Shown: piece by piece, positions 26,884 through 35,790 of the stretch | Position numbering within the stretch: position 1 is the first letter of the stretch | Layout of the letters: every line of letters starts with the position of its first letter | Position numbers and translations under genes: made by a program | The notes under the pieces: generated by a model | Database searches by the model: none | What the model saw: only the letters and a program-made list of their open reading frames with translations | What the model was told of the DNA's origin: nothing | Assembly: GCF_036173105.1 (NCBI RefSeq) | Contig: NZ_CP108053.1 | Location: 8,432,001-8,496,000, forward strand | Length of the DNA stretch: 64,000 nt | Direction: 5' to 3' | Source of the DNA: Streptomyces sp. NBC_00287 | GTDB lineage: Bacteria; Actinomycetota; Actinomycetes; Streptomycetales; Streptomycetaceae

Positions 26884-27770
26884 GCACCGTGACCGAACTG
26901 CTCCAGCAGGTGGTGGAAGGGGTCGGCTCCGGCGCGGTGTACGCCAGTCTGGCGCTGGCCCTGGTGCTGATCCACCGGTTCACGGGGATCGTCAACTTCG
27001 CGCAGGGCGAGCTCGCCATGATCTCCACCTACGTGGCGTGGCAACTCGTCGCCTCCGGGATGTCGTTCTGGCTGGCGCTGCCGGTCACCCTCGCGGTGTC
27101 GTTCGCCGGCGGCATGCTCATCGAGCGGCTCGTCATCCGGCCCGTGCAGAACGCGCCCGAGCTGACGATGGTCATCGTCACGGTCGGCCTGTTCATCTTC
27201 GTCAACGCCGTGGCCGGCCTGATCTGGTCGTTCACCGTGAAGGACTTCCCGCAGCCCTTCCCCGACGGCGGCATCGAGCTGGCCGGGGTGCGCGTGGACT
27301 GGTCGACCCTCGGGATCATCGCGGTGGTGGCCGTCGTGATGGGTCTGCTGTACCTGCTGTTCCAGCACACCTCCGTCGGCCTGGTGATGCGGGCCGTCGC
27401 CTGCAACCCCGCCTCCGCCCGGCTGTCGGGCATCCGGGTCGGCCGGGTGCTGATGCTCGGCTGGGGACTGGCCGCGACGGTCGGCGCGATATCGGGCGTG
27501 CTGGTTGCCCCGCTGCTGTTCCTGGAGCCCAACATGATGGGCGGAGTGCTGATCTACGCGTTCGCCGCGGCCACCCTCGGAGGCTTCGACAGCCCGGTCG
27601 GCGCGGTCGTCGGCGGCCTGCTCGTGGGCGTCGCCGAAACGCTGGCCGGGGCGTACGTGGACGTCATCGGCGCCGATCTGAAGGTCGGCGTACCCCTGGT
27701 GACCATCCTGGCGGTGCTGCTGGTGCGGCCCCAGGGCCTGTTCGGCCGGGCGGCGGTGGAACGCGCATGA
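26880..27770 (+). CDS. livH: Branched-chain-type ABC importer, permease LivH
   Basis: An inner-membrane permease of 296 residues with about eight helices. Family features are GSGAVYASLALALVLIHRFT, GIVNFAQGELAMISTYVAW, LMRAVACNPASARLSGIRVG-type loop (EAA-like) and GFDSPVGAVVGGLLVGVAET. It starts at a GTG overlapping livF and its stop overlaps livM. It pairs with LivM to form the channel of the importer. Confidence 0.9.
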   Translation: MSTVTELLQQVVEGVGSGAVYASLALALVLIHRFTGIVNFAQGELAMISTYVAWQLVASGMSFWLALPVTLAVSFAGGMLIERLVIRPVQNAPELTMVIVTVGLFIFVNAVAGLIWSFTVKDFPQPFPDGGIELAGVRVDWSTLGIIAVVAVVMGLLYLLFQHTSVGLVMRAVACNPASARLSGIRVGRVLMLGWGLAATVGAISGVLVAPLLFLEPNMMGGVLIYAFAAATLGGFDSPVGAVVGGLLVGVAETLAGAYVDVIGADLKVGVPLVTILAVLLVRPQGLFGRAAVERA

Positions 27771-28891
27771 GCACCATCGTCGCCACCCTCGCCACCGACC
27801 GTGCCCGCCGCGTGCGGGCCGCGCTCACCGCACTGCTCGCGGTGGCCGTCGCCGTCGGCGCACCGTTCTACTTCGCCCCCTTCCAGGTCTTCCAGCTGAC
27901 CATGGTGCTGCTGTACGCCGTGGCGCTGGCCGGACTGAACCTCCTGGTCGGCTTCGGCGGGCAGATATCGCTCGGCCACGGCGCGTTCTTCGCGGCCGGG
28001 GCCTACACGGCGGCCGTCATGCTCGACCGGTACGACACCGGCCACCTGGCCACGCTGCCGGTCGCGGCCGCCGGATGCTTCCTGCTCGGCCTCGGCTTCG
28101 GAGTGCCCGCGCTACGGCTGCGCGGCCTGTACCTGGCCCTGGTCACCCTCTCGTTCGCGGTGTTCCTGCCCCCGCTGCTCAAGCGGCTCGAACCGGTGAC
28201 GGGCGGCTCCATGGGCCTGACCGTCGACAAGCTGCAACCCCCGGCATGGAGCGGCCTGGCCGAGGACCAGTGGATGTACTTCGTCGCCCTCACCGTCGCC
28301 GCGGCGGCCCTGCTGCTCGCCCGCAACCTGCTGCGCTCCCGGGCTGGCCGGGCCCTGCTCGCCGTACGGGACAACGAGAGCGCCGCGGAGGTCATGGGCG
28401 TACGGCTGTCCCTGCACAAGACCCTCGCCTTCGCGTGGAGCGCCCTGTTCGCCGGCGTCTCCGGCTGTGTGTACACCTGGGTCATCGGCTACGTCTCACC
28501 CGACTCCTTCAGCTTCGTCCTGTCCATCACGCTGCTGGCCGGACTGGTGGTCGGCGGACTGGCCTCGCTGTACGGACCGCTGCTGGGGGCGGCGTTCGTG
28601 ATGTACGTGCCCAGCGTGGCCCAGGACATCAGCGACGCGGCGCCCGGTGTGGTGTTCGGCCTCCTGATCATCGTGGTGATGTTCGTGGCGCCGACCGGAA
28701 TGGCCGGCCTGGTGGGCCGGGTCCGGGGCCTCGCCGCCGGGCCTCTGACCCGTACGGCCCCTGCCCCCGACCGGACGCCCGACACGGGCTCCACACCTGT
28801 ATCCGAATCCTCCGCGCCCCCCACTCCTGCGGATCCCGCACCTGCCGACGCCGAACCCGTGGGCGCACCGCCCCGCACGGAAAAGGAATGA
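27767..28891 (+). CDS. livM: Branched-chain-type ABC importer, permease LivM
   Basis: The partner permease (374 residues) with an N-terminal helix and the family stretch NLLVGFGGQISLGHGAFFAA, ALRLRGLYLALVTLSFAVFL, and AVRDNESAAEVMGVRLSLHK (EAA loop). A Pro/Thr/Ala-rich cytoplasmic tail of about 50 residues follows the last helix (RTAPAPDRTPDTGS ...), longer than in most relatives. The start is the ATG at 27767 within the livH stop. Confidence 0.9.
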   Translation: MSTIVATLATDRARRVRAALTALLAVAVAVGAPFYFAPFQVFQLTMVLLYAVALAGLNLLVGFGGQISLGHGAFFAAGAYTAAVMLDRYDTGHLATLPVAAAGCFLLGLGFGVPALRLRGLYLALVTLSFAVFLPPLLKRLEPVTGGSMGLTVDKLQPPAWSGLAEDQWMYFVALTVAAAALLLARNLLRSRAGRALLAVRDNESAAEVMGVRLSLHKTLAFAWSALFAGVSGCVYTWVIGYVSPDSFSFVLSITLLAGLVVGGLASLYGPLLGAAFVMYVPSVAQDISDAAPGVVFGLLIIVVMFVAPTGMAGLVGRVRGLAAGPLTRTAPAPDRTPDTGSTPVSESSAPPTPADPAPADAEPVGAPPRTEKE

Positions 28892-28896
28892 GTCAT

Positions 28897-30174
28897 ATGC
28901 GCAAGACGACCGCTCTGCGGGCGGCCGCGGCCGCGTCCGCCGCTCTGCTCCTCGCCACGGCCTGCAACAGCCAGCGCGGGGAGGACGAACAAGGCACCGC
29001 CGCCGAGGGCGCGTGCAAGGGTCAGCAGACCACCGGGATCACCGACACCACCATCAAGCTGGGCGGAATCTATCCGCTGTCCGGACCGGCCTCCGCGTAC
29101 GGCACGATCAGCAAGGGCGTGGGCACCTACTTCAAGCACGTCAACGACCAGGGCGGCATAGACGGCCGCAAGGTGGAGTTCGTCGTCCGCGACGACGGCT
29201 ACCAGCCGCCTAAGGCGGTCGAGGAGGCCCGCAGACTGGTCGAGCGGGAGAAGGTGTTCGCCGTGTTCCAGAGCCTGGGCACCCCGTCCACCGCGGCGGT
29301 GTGGGACTACCTCAACAAGCAGCAGGTGCCGCAGCCGTTCGTCGCCACGGGCGCCTCCGTGTGGGGCACGGACGACCAGCACCCCTGGACCATCGGCTGG
29401 CAGCCCAACTACGTGTCCGAGGCACGGGTGTACGCCAAGTACCTCAAGGACGAGAAGCCGAAGGCCAAGGTCGCGGTCCTCTTCCAGAACGACGACTTCG
29501 GCAAGGACCTGCTCGGCGGATTCAAGGAGGCCGTCGCCGGCAGCGGCATCGAGGTGGTCGCCGAGGAGAGCTACGAGGTCACCGACCCGTCGGTGTCGGC
29601 GCAGATGACAAGCCTCGCCCGCTCCAAGGCGGACGTCCTGCTCAACATCACCACCCCCAAGTTCGGCAGCCAGGCCCTCGCCTCCGACGCCAAGAACACC
29701 AAGTGGAACCCGCTGCACATCGTCAACAACGTGTCCTCGTCGGCCGCCGTGCTCAAGCCCGTCGGTTTCAAGAACGTCCAGGGCGTGGTCTCGGCGACCT
29801 ACTTCAAGGACCCCGCCGACCCGCAGTGGGCCGACGACGCGGAGATGAAGGCGTACAACGACGCGCTGGACAAGTACGCGCCCGACTCCGACCCGACCAA
29901 CCAGTTCAACGCCTACGGCTGGGCCGCCGCCTCCAGCCTGCACAAGGCCCTGGACGCCATGAAGTGCCCGACCAGGGAAGGGCTGCGCGACGCGGTGCGC
30001 GACCTGAAGGACGTCAAGGTGGACATGCTGCTGCCCGGTGTCACGCTCTCCACCGGGCCTGACGACGCCTTCCCCATCGAGACGATGCAGCTGATGCGCT
30101 TCAAGGGCGAGCGCTGGCAGCTGTTCGGCGAACCGGTGGACACCCGCAAGGAATTCGGGTCGCCGGGCAACTGA
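28897..30174 (+). CDS. livK: ABC importer substrate-binding lipoprotein LivK-like
   Basis: A periplasmic-binding-fold type I protein (425 residues) exported as a lipoprotein: signal ALRAAAAASAALLLATAC with lipobox LATAC. Mature features are IKLGGIYPLSGPASAYGTIS, NDQGGIDGRKVEFVVRDDGY, QSLGTPSTAAVWDYLNKQQV, and FQNDDFGKDLLGGFKEAV. It captures substrate for the LivHMGF complex. A second in-frame ATG lies 9 nt upstream (28888), overlapping the livM stop. The ligand is not clear; this branch includes amide, urea and aromatic-acid binders. Confidence 0.88.
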   Translation: MRKTTALRAAAAASAALLLATACNSQRGEDEQGTAAEGACKGQQTTGITDTTIKLGGIYPLSGPASAYGTISKGVGTYFKHVNDQGGIDGRKVEFVVRDDGYQPPKAVEEARRLVEREKVFAVFQSLGTPSTAAVWDYLNKQQVPQPFVATGASVWGTDDQHPWTIGWQPNYVSEARVYAKYLKDEKPKAKVAVLFQNDDFGKDLLGGFKEAVAGSGIEVVAEESYEVTDPSVSAQMTSLARSKADVLLNITTPKFGSQALASDAKNTKWNPLHIVNNVSSSAAVLKPVGFKNVQGVVSATYFKDPADPQWADDAEMKAYNDALDKYAPDSDPTNQFNAYGWAAASSLHKALDAMKCPTREGLRDAVRDLKDVKVDMLLPGVTLSTGPDDAFPIETMQLMRFKGERWQLFGEPVDTRKEFGSPGN

Positions 30175-30192
30175 GCCGCGGCAACTGAGCCG

Positions 30193-30241
30193 GCGGGGGC
30201 GGTCCTTGGTCGATGCCCAGTCACTCGGGGACCGCCCCCGC
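30193..30241 (+). terminator. Terminator of the liv operon
   Basis: GCGGGGGCGGTCC (30193-30205) pairs perfectly with GGACCGCCCCCGC (30229-30241): a 13-bp stem with a 23-nt loop, 18 nt after the livK stop. Confidence 0.85.
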
Positions 30242-30304
30242 CCCTGCCCTACTGCCCGATCGGCCACCTGGGGCACCGCCTGCGCTTCCTCTAGAGTCGG
30301 CCGC

Positions 30305-30931
30305 ATGACGGAGGCACCGGCCCAGGGCCGCGGCGCACGGTCCCGGGACGCGATACTCGACACCGCCGGTGACCTGATGGCCCGGCACGGCTACGCCGCC
30401 ACATCCATTTCGATGATCTCCGCCGCGTGCGGCCTGCCGGTCAGCTCTCTCTACTGGCACTTCGGCAGCAAGGACGGGATCTACGTCGCGGTGCTGGAGC
30501 GGGCCAGGACCACCCTGCTGGCGGCCCTGCCCCCGGCCGAGGTGCCGGGCGCCGACGTCGACGAGCGCCTGGAGGCCTTTCTCGCCGAGGTGGGGGACGC
30601 GTTCCAGCGTCATCAGCATGGTGTGCGGCTGCTGCTGGGGCTCGGGATGGTGCAGCAGGACGCCAGTGCGGCGGCCGTGGCCGAGGTGCGGCACTACCGG
30701 GACGCGCTGGTGGTCTGGGCCCGGGACGCGCTGAGCGCCGTCTTCGGACTGGGCGATCGCCCCGAGGTCGCGGACGAGCTGGCGCGCTTCACGCTGAGGA
30801 TGGCGAGTGGAACGGCCGTGGCCCGCTGGTTCGATGCGGGTGCCGCCTTGGAGATCGGGCCGTTGTGTGTGGCGTTGCGGGCACTGGCGGCCCATCACGG
30901 TGTGGCGGTGGAGGGTGGCTGCCCCCACTGA
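30305..30931 (+). CDS. TetR-family regulator
   Basis: A 208-residue TetR protein starting MTEAPAQGRGARSRDAILDT. The DNA-binding segment is AATSISMISAACGLPVSSLY followed by WHFGSKDGIYVAVLERA. The rest is a ligand-binding helical domain of ordinary length. It follows the liv terminator, and its 3' end overlaps the convergent carboxylesterase gene by 37 nt. Targets are unknown; the liv operon or esterase are the nearest. Confidence 0.82.
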   Translation: MTEAPAQGRGARSRDAILDTAGDLMARHGYAATSISMISAACGLPVSSLYWHFGSKDGIYVAVLERARTTLLAALPPAEVPGADVDERLEAFLAEVGDAFQRHQHGVRLLLGLGMVQQDASAAAVAEVRHYRDALVVWARDALSAVFGLGDRPEVADELARFTLRMASGTAVARWFDAGAALEIGPLCVALRALAAHHGVAVEGGCPH

Positions 30932-32574
30932 GTTGAGGCGGGCTGCGGCCAGAACGCGCAATGGTGATCGGCCGCGAACCCGGTGGTGGGGCCGACCCGG
31001 TCGGGTGCCAGTACCTGGATGCGGTCTGCGTCGGGCGTGTAGCGCGGCCAGGAGGGCGTTCCGGGCCCGTTGGGGTCGCCGCTCGCGGCGAACCGGGCCC
31101 AGTAGGCGGTCATCGTCGCGGACAGGCGGCGCTGTGCCGGTGTCAGGGGCCGCACCGCGTCCATGGGGAAGAGATAGGCCAGTTCGGAGGCGTGGAAGGC
31201 GCCCTGCGGTGTGTGCGGTGCCGGGATGAACGGTGGCGCCTGGGGGTCGGCGAACTCGTAGGCGTAGACGGGCGCCCGAGTGCCGTACAACCGGCTGTCG
31301 GACCGCGCCGGGCAGGCGAACCGCTGATCGGTGCCGACGGCGGAGTACGCCAGGTTGGGAGAGGCATACGCCGACGCCGGGTACGCGTCGAGGACCGCGG
31401 CCGCGCGCTCACCGTACTGGAGCCGGATCAGCGCGGCGTACGACGCGGGAGTCAACGGGCCGCCGCCGAGCAGATCCACGTACAAAGCGGTGAAGTAGCG
31501 GTACTCGTCATGGGTGTTGCCGCTCAGCGTCGGCACCGCGTTCACGCGTCCTTCGGCCCACGCCTCCTGCGGAGCGTACGGCAGGACGCGCGGCCCGGTG
31601 TTCGGACCCCACAGGGACGCCGCCCCGGTCCCGGCGGTGCGGATCAGCTCGGCGACCGGCACGGCACGCAGACACTCCGCCGCGGTTGTCGGGTCGGGGC
31701 AGCCCGCGGAGGCCGCGAAGCCGCTGCCCTTCCGCTCGGCCGCGTCGAGCGTGAGCGCAGTGACCGCGCCGGGCGAGGCGCAGCTTCCGCTCTGCTGGAT
31801 CGCCCGCTGGAACAGCCCCTTCGCGGTCGGCGAGACGATGTGGGCGCAGGTGTCCGCCGATCCGGCGGACTGGCCCCCGAGCGTCACCCGGTTCCGGTCG
31901 CCCCCGAAGGCACCGATATTGCGCTGCACCCAGCGCAGCGCGGCCTGTTGGTCCATCAGGCCGTAGTCCCCGGAGGCGCGGTCCCCGCTCTCGGCCGACA
32001 GGGCCGGATGGGCCAGGAACCCCAGTGCTCCGAGACGGTAGTTGACGGTCACCACGACCATGCCCCGCGGGGCCAGCGCCGAGCCGTCGTAGTCACTGCC
32101 CGCGCCGTAGGCGTTGCCGCCGCCGTGCAGCCAGACCAGCACCGGCAGGGGCCGGCCGGTGGTGTGGGCGGGGGCCCACACATTCAGATACAGGCAGTCC
32201 TCGGCGGTGCTGCCGGTGCGGTTGGACTCACCGGGCAGGACGGGGCCGCCGTCGGGCAGCAGCCTTAACGGCAGTTGGGGACACGGGTGGGCCGCTGCGG
32301 TGGCATCCCGTACGCCCTGCCATTGCGCGACGGGTCGCGGCGTACGCCAGCGCAGCTCACCGGTCGGCGGGGCGGCGAACGGGATCCCCTGGAACACCCG
32401 CCCGCCGTCGCGGCCGGCCGCGCCACGCACCCAGCCATGGTCGGTGCGCACGACCACGGAGTCGTGGCCGGCGTCGGCGCGGGCCGTGGGCAGGGGAGTG
32501 GTGAGGGGCAGCAGCAGGGCCGCGACAGCGGCCATGGCGCGGGCAAGGGTGTGCCGCAGACTCGGAGAGCTCAT
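30895..32574 (-). CDS. Secreted type-B carboxylesterase
   Basis: An alpha/beta-hydrolase of 559 residues with a Sec signal (ARAMAAVAALLLPLTTPLPT then ARADA). Family features: FQGIPFAAPPTGELRWRTP, SEDCLYLNV-like TAEDCLYLNVWAPAH, oxyanion loop VWLHGGGNAYGAGS, nucleophile TLGGQSAGSADTCAHI, LSGNTHDEYRYFTALY with the acidic residue, and the His region FHASELAYLFPMD. Extracellular hydrolysis of ester or amide substrates is expected; the substrate is unknown. Its 3' end overlaps tetR. Confidence 0.88.
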   Translation of the reverse strand: MSSPSLRHTLARAMAAVAALLLPLTTPLPTARADAGHDSVVVRTDHGWVRGAAGRDGGRVFQGIPFAAPPTGELRWRTPRPVAQWQGVRDATAAAHPCPQLPLRLLPDGGPVLPGESNRTGSTAEDCLYLNVWAPAHTTGRPLPVLVWLHGGGNAYGAGSDYDGSALAPRGMVVVTVNYRLGALGFLAHPALSAESGDRASGDYGLMDQQAALRWVQRNIGAFGGDRNRVTLGGQSAGSADTCAHIVSPTAKGLFQRAIQQSGSCASPGAVTALTLDAAERKGSGFAASAGCPDPTTAAECLRAVPVAELIRTAGTGAASLWGPNTGPRVLPYAPQEAWAEGRVNAVPTLSGNTHDEYRYFTALYVDLLGGGPLTPASYAALIRLQYGERAAAVLDAYPASAYASPNLAYSAVGTDQRFACPARSDSRLYGTRAPVYAYEFADPQAPPFIPAPHTPQGAFHASELAYLFPMDAVRPLTPAQRRLSATMTAYWARFAASGDPNGPGTPSWPRYTPDADRIQVLAPDRVGPTTGFAADHHCAFWPQPASTQWGQPPSTATP

Positions 32575-32613
32575 CTCATCCTCATCGGTCCTGATGCCGG
32601 TGCGGGGCGGAGG

Positions 32614-33849
32614 TCAGGGCGTGTGCTCGTAGGCGCCGATGTCACAGGCGGCGCCCTGGGGGCGGGCCATGCCGCGCTGATCGGTGACGGGGCAGTCGTC
32701 GGCCGCGTCGAGGGCGGGGCTGCCCGGCAGCAGCGCCGCCGTGTCCGTCGGGCCGCCGTTGTCCGCGAGCGGCCCGAGCAGCGGGTCACGGCTGGGCAGA
32801 TCGCCTGCGGCGGTGAGGTGACAGCTTCCGCCGGCGTCGATGTTGTTGCCCAGCGAGACGATGGTGGCGAAGGCCTTCTCGCAGTCGGCGCTCGCGCCGT
32901 CGACGGTGTTGCCCGCGACGACGGAGTTGCGCAGGGTCATGCGTCCCAGGGGCAGATCGACGATGTCGGGGAGGGGCGCGGGCAGGCTGTCGAGGTAGGC
33001 CGGGGCGATGTTGATGCCGCCCCCGCCGTCGCTGGAACGGTTCCCCGTGATGGTCGAGTTGAGGATCCGTACGGTTCCCAGGCCGCGGATGTCGATGCCT
33101 CCGCCGTAGCCGCCGAGGCTGCCGGGACGGCCACCGGGATCCGTCACCCGGTTATCGGCGATCGTCGAGTTCGTCACGGTGCCGCTGTCGTCGAATCTGA
33201 TGCCCCCGGCCTCTCCTGCCGCGTTCCGGCTGACCGTGCTGTCGACGAGATCCAGATGAGAGTCGGGGACGTTGAAGACGCCGCCCCCGTAGCCGGCGGA
33301 GTTCCCGGTGACAGTGACTCGACGCAGTGTCAGATGCTTTCCGTTGGCGATGCCGCCGCCACCGGTGTCGGTGAAGGGCAGTTCGCGCTGCCTGGCCCTG
33401 CCCCCGGTGATCGTCACGTCCGAGATGCGGGTGTCGGCCCGCAGGCGGAAGACCCGGTCCAGGAGGTTGGCGTCGATGACGGTGTTACGCGCGCCGGATC
33501 CCCTGATCGTGGTGGGCGCGTCGACGTTCAAGTCGCCTGTGGTGGGGTCGGGATGGTCGCCGATGATCAGCCGGGGGTCGGGCGGGATCGTCAGCCGGTA
33601 GTGGCCGGGAGGCAGCGTGATCGTACTGCCCGGCCAGGAGTTGGCGGCCATCACCGCGGCGCGCAGACTGCACGCTCCCGACGTGGTACGGCACCAGCCG
33701 TCCGACGGGTCGGCATCCACCGCGTCGGAGGCGGTGTCCACGGTGAACTCCGCAGGGACGGCGGCCGGGGTCGCGGAGGCATCGGCGGCGGTGGCGGTGA
33801 TGGCCAGGACGATGGCGGCGAGTGTCGCAGGGGTGACTCGGACTCTCAT
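32614..33849 (-). CDS. Secreted right-handed beta-helix protein with choice-of-anchor-Q-like ends
   Basis: A 411-residue exported protein (signal TPATLAAIVLAITATAADAS). After FTVDTASDAVDADPSDGWCR comes the CSLRAAVMAANSWPGSTITL motif typical of choice-of-anchor-Q proteins. Next is a parallel beta-helix whose rungs repeat as TVTGNSAGYGGGVFNV, STVSRNAAGEAGGIRFDDSG, STIADNRVT and STITGNRSSDGGGGINI. The end reads LLGPLADNGGPTDTAALLPG, SPALDAADDCPVTDQRGMAR, then DIGAYE, the family's C-terminal signature. Such proteins bind or cleave polysaccharide or act as adhesins; no catalytic residues can be named. It is upstream of, and on the same strand as, the esterase. Confidence 0.82.
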   Translation of the reverse strand: MRVRVTPATLAAIVLAITATAADASATPAAVPAEFTVDTASDAVDADPSDGWCRTTSGACSLRAAVMAANSWPGSTITLPPGHYRLTIPPDPRLIIGDHPDPTTGDLNVDAPTTIRGSGARNTVIDANLLDRVFRLRADTRISDVTITGGRARQRELPFTDTGGGGIANGKHLTLRRVTVTGNSAGYGGGVFNVPDSHLDLVDSTVSRNAAGEAGGIRFDDSGTVTNSTIADNRVTDPGGRPGSLGGYGGGIDIRGLGTVRILNSTITGNRSSDGGGGINIAPAYLDSLPAPLPDIVDLPLGRMTLRNSVVAGNTVDGASADCEKAFATIVSLGNNIDAGGSCHLTAAGDLPSRDPLLGPLADNGGPTDTAALLPGSPALDAADDCPVTDQRGMARPQGAACDIGAYEHTP

Positions 33850-34170
33850 GCGGTGAACTCCTCACAGCGAGGAATCTGGGCGTACGAGGAATCAGGCGCT
33901 GCGAGATCTGCGCACTGGGGGGGATGCACGGCGCGGAAGAAGAACCGGCGGAGCGGGAGAACAGGTCCGCGTCTCTGTAGGGAGCGTTCCATTCAGCGCG
34001 AACCGTGTCTACACACCGGCAGGGAAAGGCCGAAACGGCCCCTCGGGGCACCGCACCCCCGACATGGTTGCCCTGGGCTACGTGTGATTCATCACAGTCA
34101 GTTACGTTGTGCACAATTGAATTGGTGGCTAGCGTTTGAGATCGACACCACCGCACAGGGAGGCAACACC
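33850..34170 (+). promoter_or_regulatory. 321-nt intergenic region with palindromes before the catalase-like gene
   Basis: The region separates two divergent genes. TTGTGCACAA (34107-34116) is a perfect palindrome, overlapped by ACAATTGAATTG (34113-34124), which looks like the AT-rich operators of OhrR/MarR-type peroxide sensors. Both are within 65 nt of the ATG at 34171. TGTGATTCATCACAG (34083-34097) is another near-palindrome. I see no gene or RNA structure in the rest. Confidence 0.4.
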
Positions 34171-35283
34171 ATGGATCCCGTCCGTTACGAGGATTACCGT
34201 CCCGCCGAACGTCCGGCTTACCAGGAGGAGTTGGACGCAGTGGTCGCACAGGTGGCGCAGCGCACCCGCGCCTCGGTCGAGCGCGGGCCGGGCGGGCGCG
34301 CCGTCCGGACCGCCCATGGAAAGACGTACGGACTTCTCAAGGCCACCGTCACCGTCGGTGACAACCCGGGCTTCCACGGGCAGGGCATCTTCGCCCGGCC
34401 CACCGTGTACGACGCCGCCGTGCGCTACTCCAACGGTCTGGGCCACCAGCGTCCCGACCACCAGCTGGGCGCGGCGTGCGGGATGGGCATCAAGCTGTTC
34501 GGGGTGCCCGGCACCTCACTGCTGGACGACGAACCGGACAGCGGTACCTTCGACCTCAACCTGATCAACAATGAGGTCTTCTTCGCGAACACCGCCTACG
34601 ACTACATGGTCATCGAGGAGTTGTTCGCGGAACTGCCCGAGGGCCTGGCCAACCCCGCCCGCCGCAAGTCCTGGATGGCGGAGTTCTTGACCCGCCGGGG
34701 CACGCTCACCGACCCCGACGGGTGGCTGTGGGACGAACTGTTCGCCATGCTCTCGTTCACCACCGTCCCGCGCAGGAACCTGCTGTCGTACAACTACAAC
34801 AGCATGGGCGCCTTCCGGTACGGCGATCACATCGCCAAGATCCGTACCGTGCCGACGGCCGAGTCTCTGGCCTCCCTGACGCACCAGATCGTGGACGTGC
34901 GCGCGGACAACGAGGCATTCCGCCGCACCCTGGTCGCCGAGGCCGCGGAGCGGGACCACTCCTTCGAGCTCCAGGTGCAGCTCAACACCGATCTGTCCCG
35001 CATGCCGGTCGACAACACCTCGGTGAAGTGGCCCGAGGAGTTGTCCCCCTGGGTGACCGTCGCCCGAGTGGACCTCCCGCGTCAGGACATCGGCGACGAC
35101 GACAACGTGGCGGCCGCCGACGCCACGTCGATCACACCGTGGCGCTCACGCGAGGAGCACCGGCCCATCGGCGAGATCCAGCGGGTGCGGCAGGAGGTGT
35201 ACCGTCGCTCGTCCATCGAGCGGCACCGCATCAATGGACAACAGCGGCGCGAACCCGTCAGCAGCGCACAACTGCTCGGCTGA
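34171..35283 (+). CDS. Small catalase-family haem protein
   Basis: A 370-residue protein of the minimal catalase-like group, shorter than true catalases (480-700 residues). The distal His is in RTAHGKTYGLLKATVTVGDN; then comes GIFARPTVYDAAVRYSNGLG, CGMGIKLFGVPGTSLLDDEP, and DLNLINNEVFFANTAYDYMV. The C-terminus SREEHRPIGEIQRVRQEVYR replaces the catalase proximal RxFxY region. Relatives act as peroxidases or lipid-hydroperoxide-modifying haem proteins, so organic peroxide detoxification is likelier than catalase activity. I chose the ATG at 34171 because AGGGAGG precedes it; the frame is open far upstream by chance. Confidence 0.78.
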   Translation: MDPVRYEDYRPAERPAYQEELDAVVAQVAQRTRASVERGPGGRAVRTAHGKTYGLLKATVTVGDNPGFHGQGIFARPTVYDAAVRYSNGLGHQRPDHQLGAACGMGIKLFGVPGTSLLDDEPDSGTFDLNLINNEVFFANTAYDYMVIEELFAELPEGLANPARRKSWMAEFLTRRGTLTDPDGWLWDELFAMLSFTTVPRRNLLSYNYNSMGAFRYGDHIAKIRTVPTAESLASLTHQIVDVRADNEAFRRTLVAEAAERDHSFELQVQLNTDLSRMPVDNTSVKWPEELSPWVTVARVDLPRQDIGDDDNVAAADATSITPWRSREEHRPIGEIQRVRQEVYRRSSIERHRINGQQRREPVSSAQLLG

Positions 35284-35318
35284 CGCGGCCAAGGCCCACT
35301 CCCGCCGCCCGCGCTGTC

Positions 35319-35650
35319 CTACCCCTGCTCGGGAACGGCCATCTCGCCCAGCAGTGACCAGTCGTCCTGCGGAATGTTCGCGTTCACGATGAGTGGTGTC
35401 TCGATCAGATGGGGCGGCAAGGTCTGCTGCGCGGCCCTGAAGTGCGCCGACTGCACGTGAGCAGCGCCTGCTGCGTCATCGCGGAAGGCCTCGACCAGGA
35501 CGTACTCCGTGGGGTCCGTCACGCTTCGCGACCAGTCGAACCAGGGCAGCCGGGCTCCCGGCGCGTGGCTTCGGTGAAGTCGGCGGTGATCTCCGGCCAC
35601 CGGTCGGCATGCTCGGGACGGACCCGGAACTTGGCAGTGATGAAGATCAT
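35319..35650 (-). pseudogene. Antibiotic-biosynthesis-monooxygenase-fold (YgiN-like) gene, frameshifted
   Basis: The minus-strand ATG at 35648-35650 starts MIFITAKFRVRPEHADRWPE and runs to ATRREPGC; the homologous continuation WFDWSRSVTDPTEYVLVEAF, AAHVQSAHFRAAQQTLPPHL and LIVNANIPQ is in another frame, ending at 35319. One missing base in the GCCCTGG stretch near 35545-35550 explains it, and the total length (332 nt) is one short of a whole number of codons. Intact members are small quinol/heme-type ABM monooxygenases of about 110 residues. It could be a real mutation or a sequencing error. Confidence 0.8.
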
Positions 35651-35668
35651 CGGCCTTACTGTCTCCTC

Positions 35669-35689
35669 GTGATGCGTGATGCGTGATGA
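35669..35689 (+). repeat. 7-bp tandem repeat upstream of the ABM gene
   Basis: GTGATGC, GTGATGC and GTGATGA follow each other directly, 19 nt before the start of the ABM-like gene on the other strand. A slippage-prone tract; a role as operator is possible but not supported further. Confidence 0.5.
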
Positions 35690-35752
35690 CAAGACCGTAC
35701 GACGACGTCAGCCGCGCATGAGCAGTTCACCCGCACCAGGAGGTGCCCCTGT

Positions 35753-35782
35753 ATGAGAGGGAAGCCCTGTCTTCCCTCTCAT
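35753..35782. terminator. Perfect 12-bp hairpin after the alcohol dehydrogenase remnant
   Basis: ATGAGAGGGAAG (35753-35764) and CTTCCCTCTCAT (35771-35782) are exact inverted repeats around CCCTGT. It lies 9 nt after the remnant's stop (minus strand). Its moderate GC is unlike the GC-only terminators elsewhere in the window, so it could instead be the end of a lost element. Confidence 0.65.
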
Positions 35783-35790
35783 GGACAGGG

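Noticed and set aside
35669..35689. Short tandem repeat as a CRISPR-like array
   Set aside because: Only three 7-bp units without spacers; no array of repeats and spacers is present anywhere in the window.
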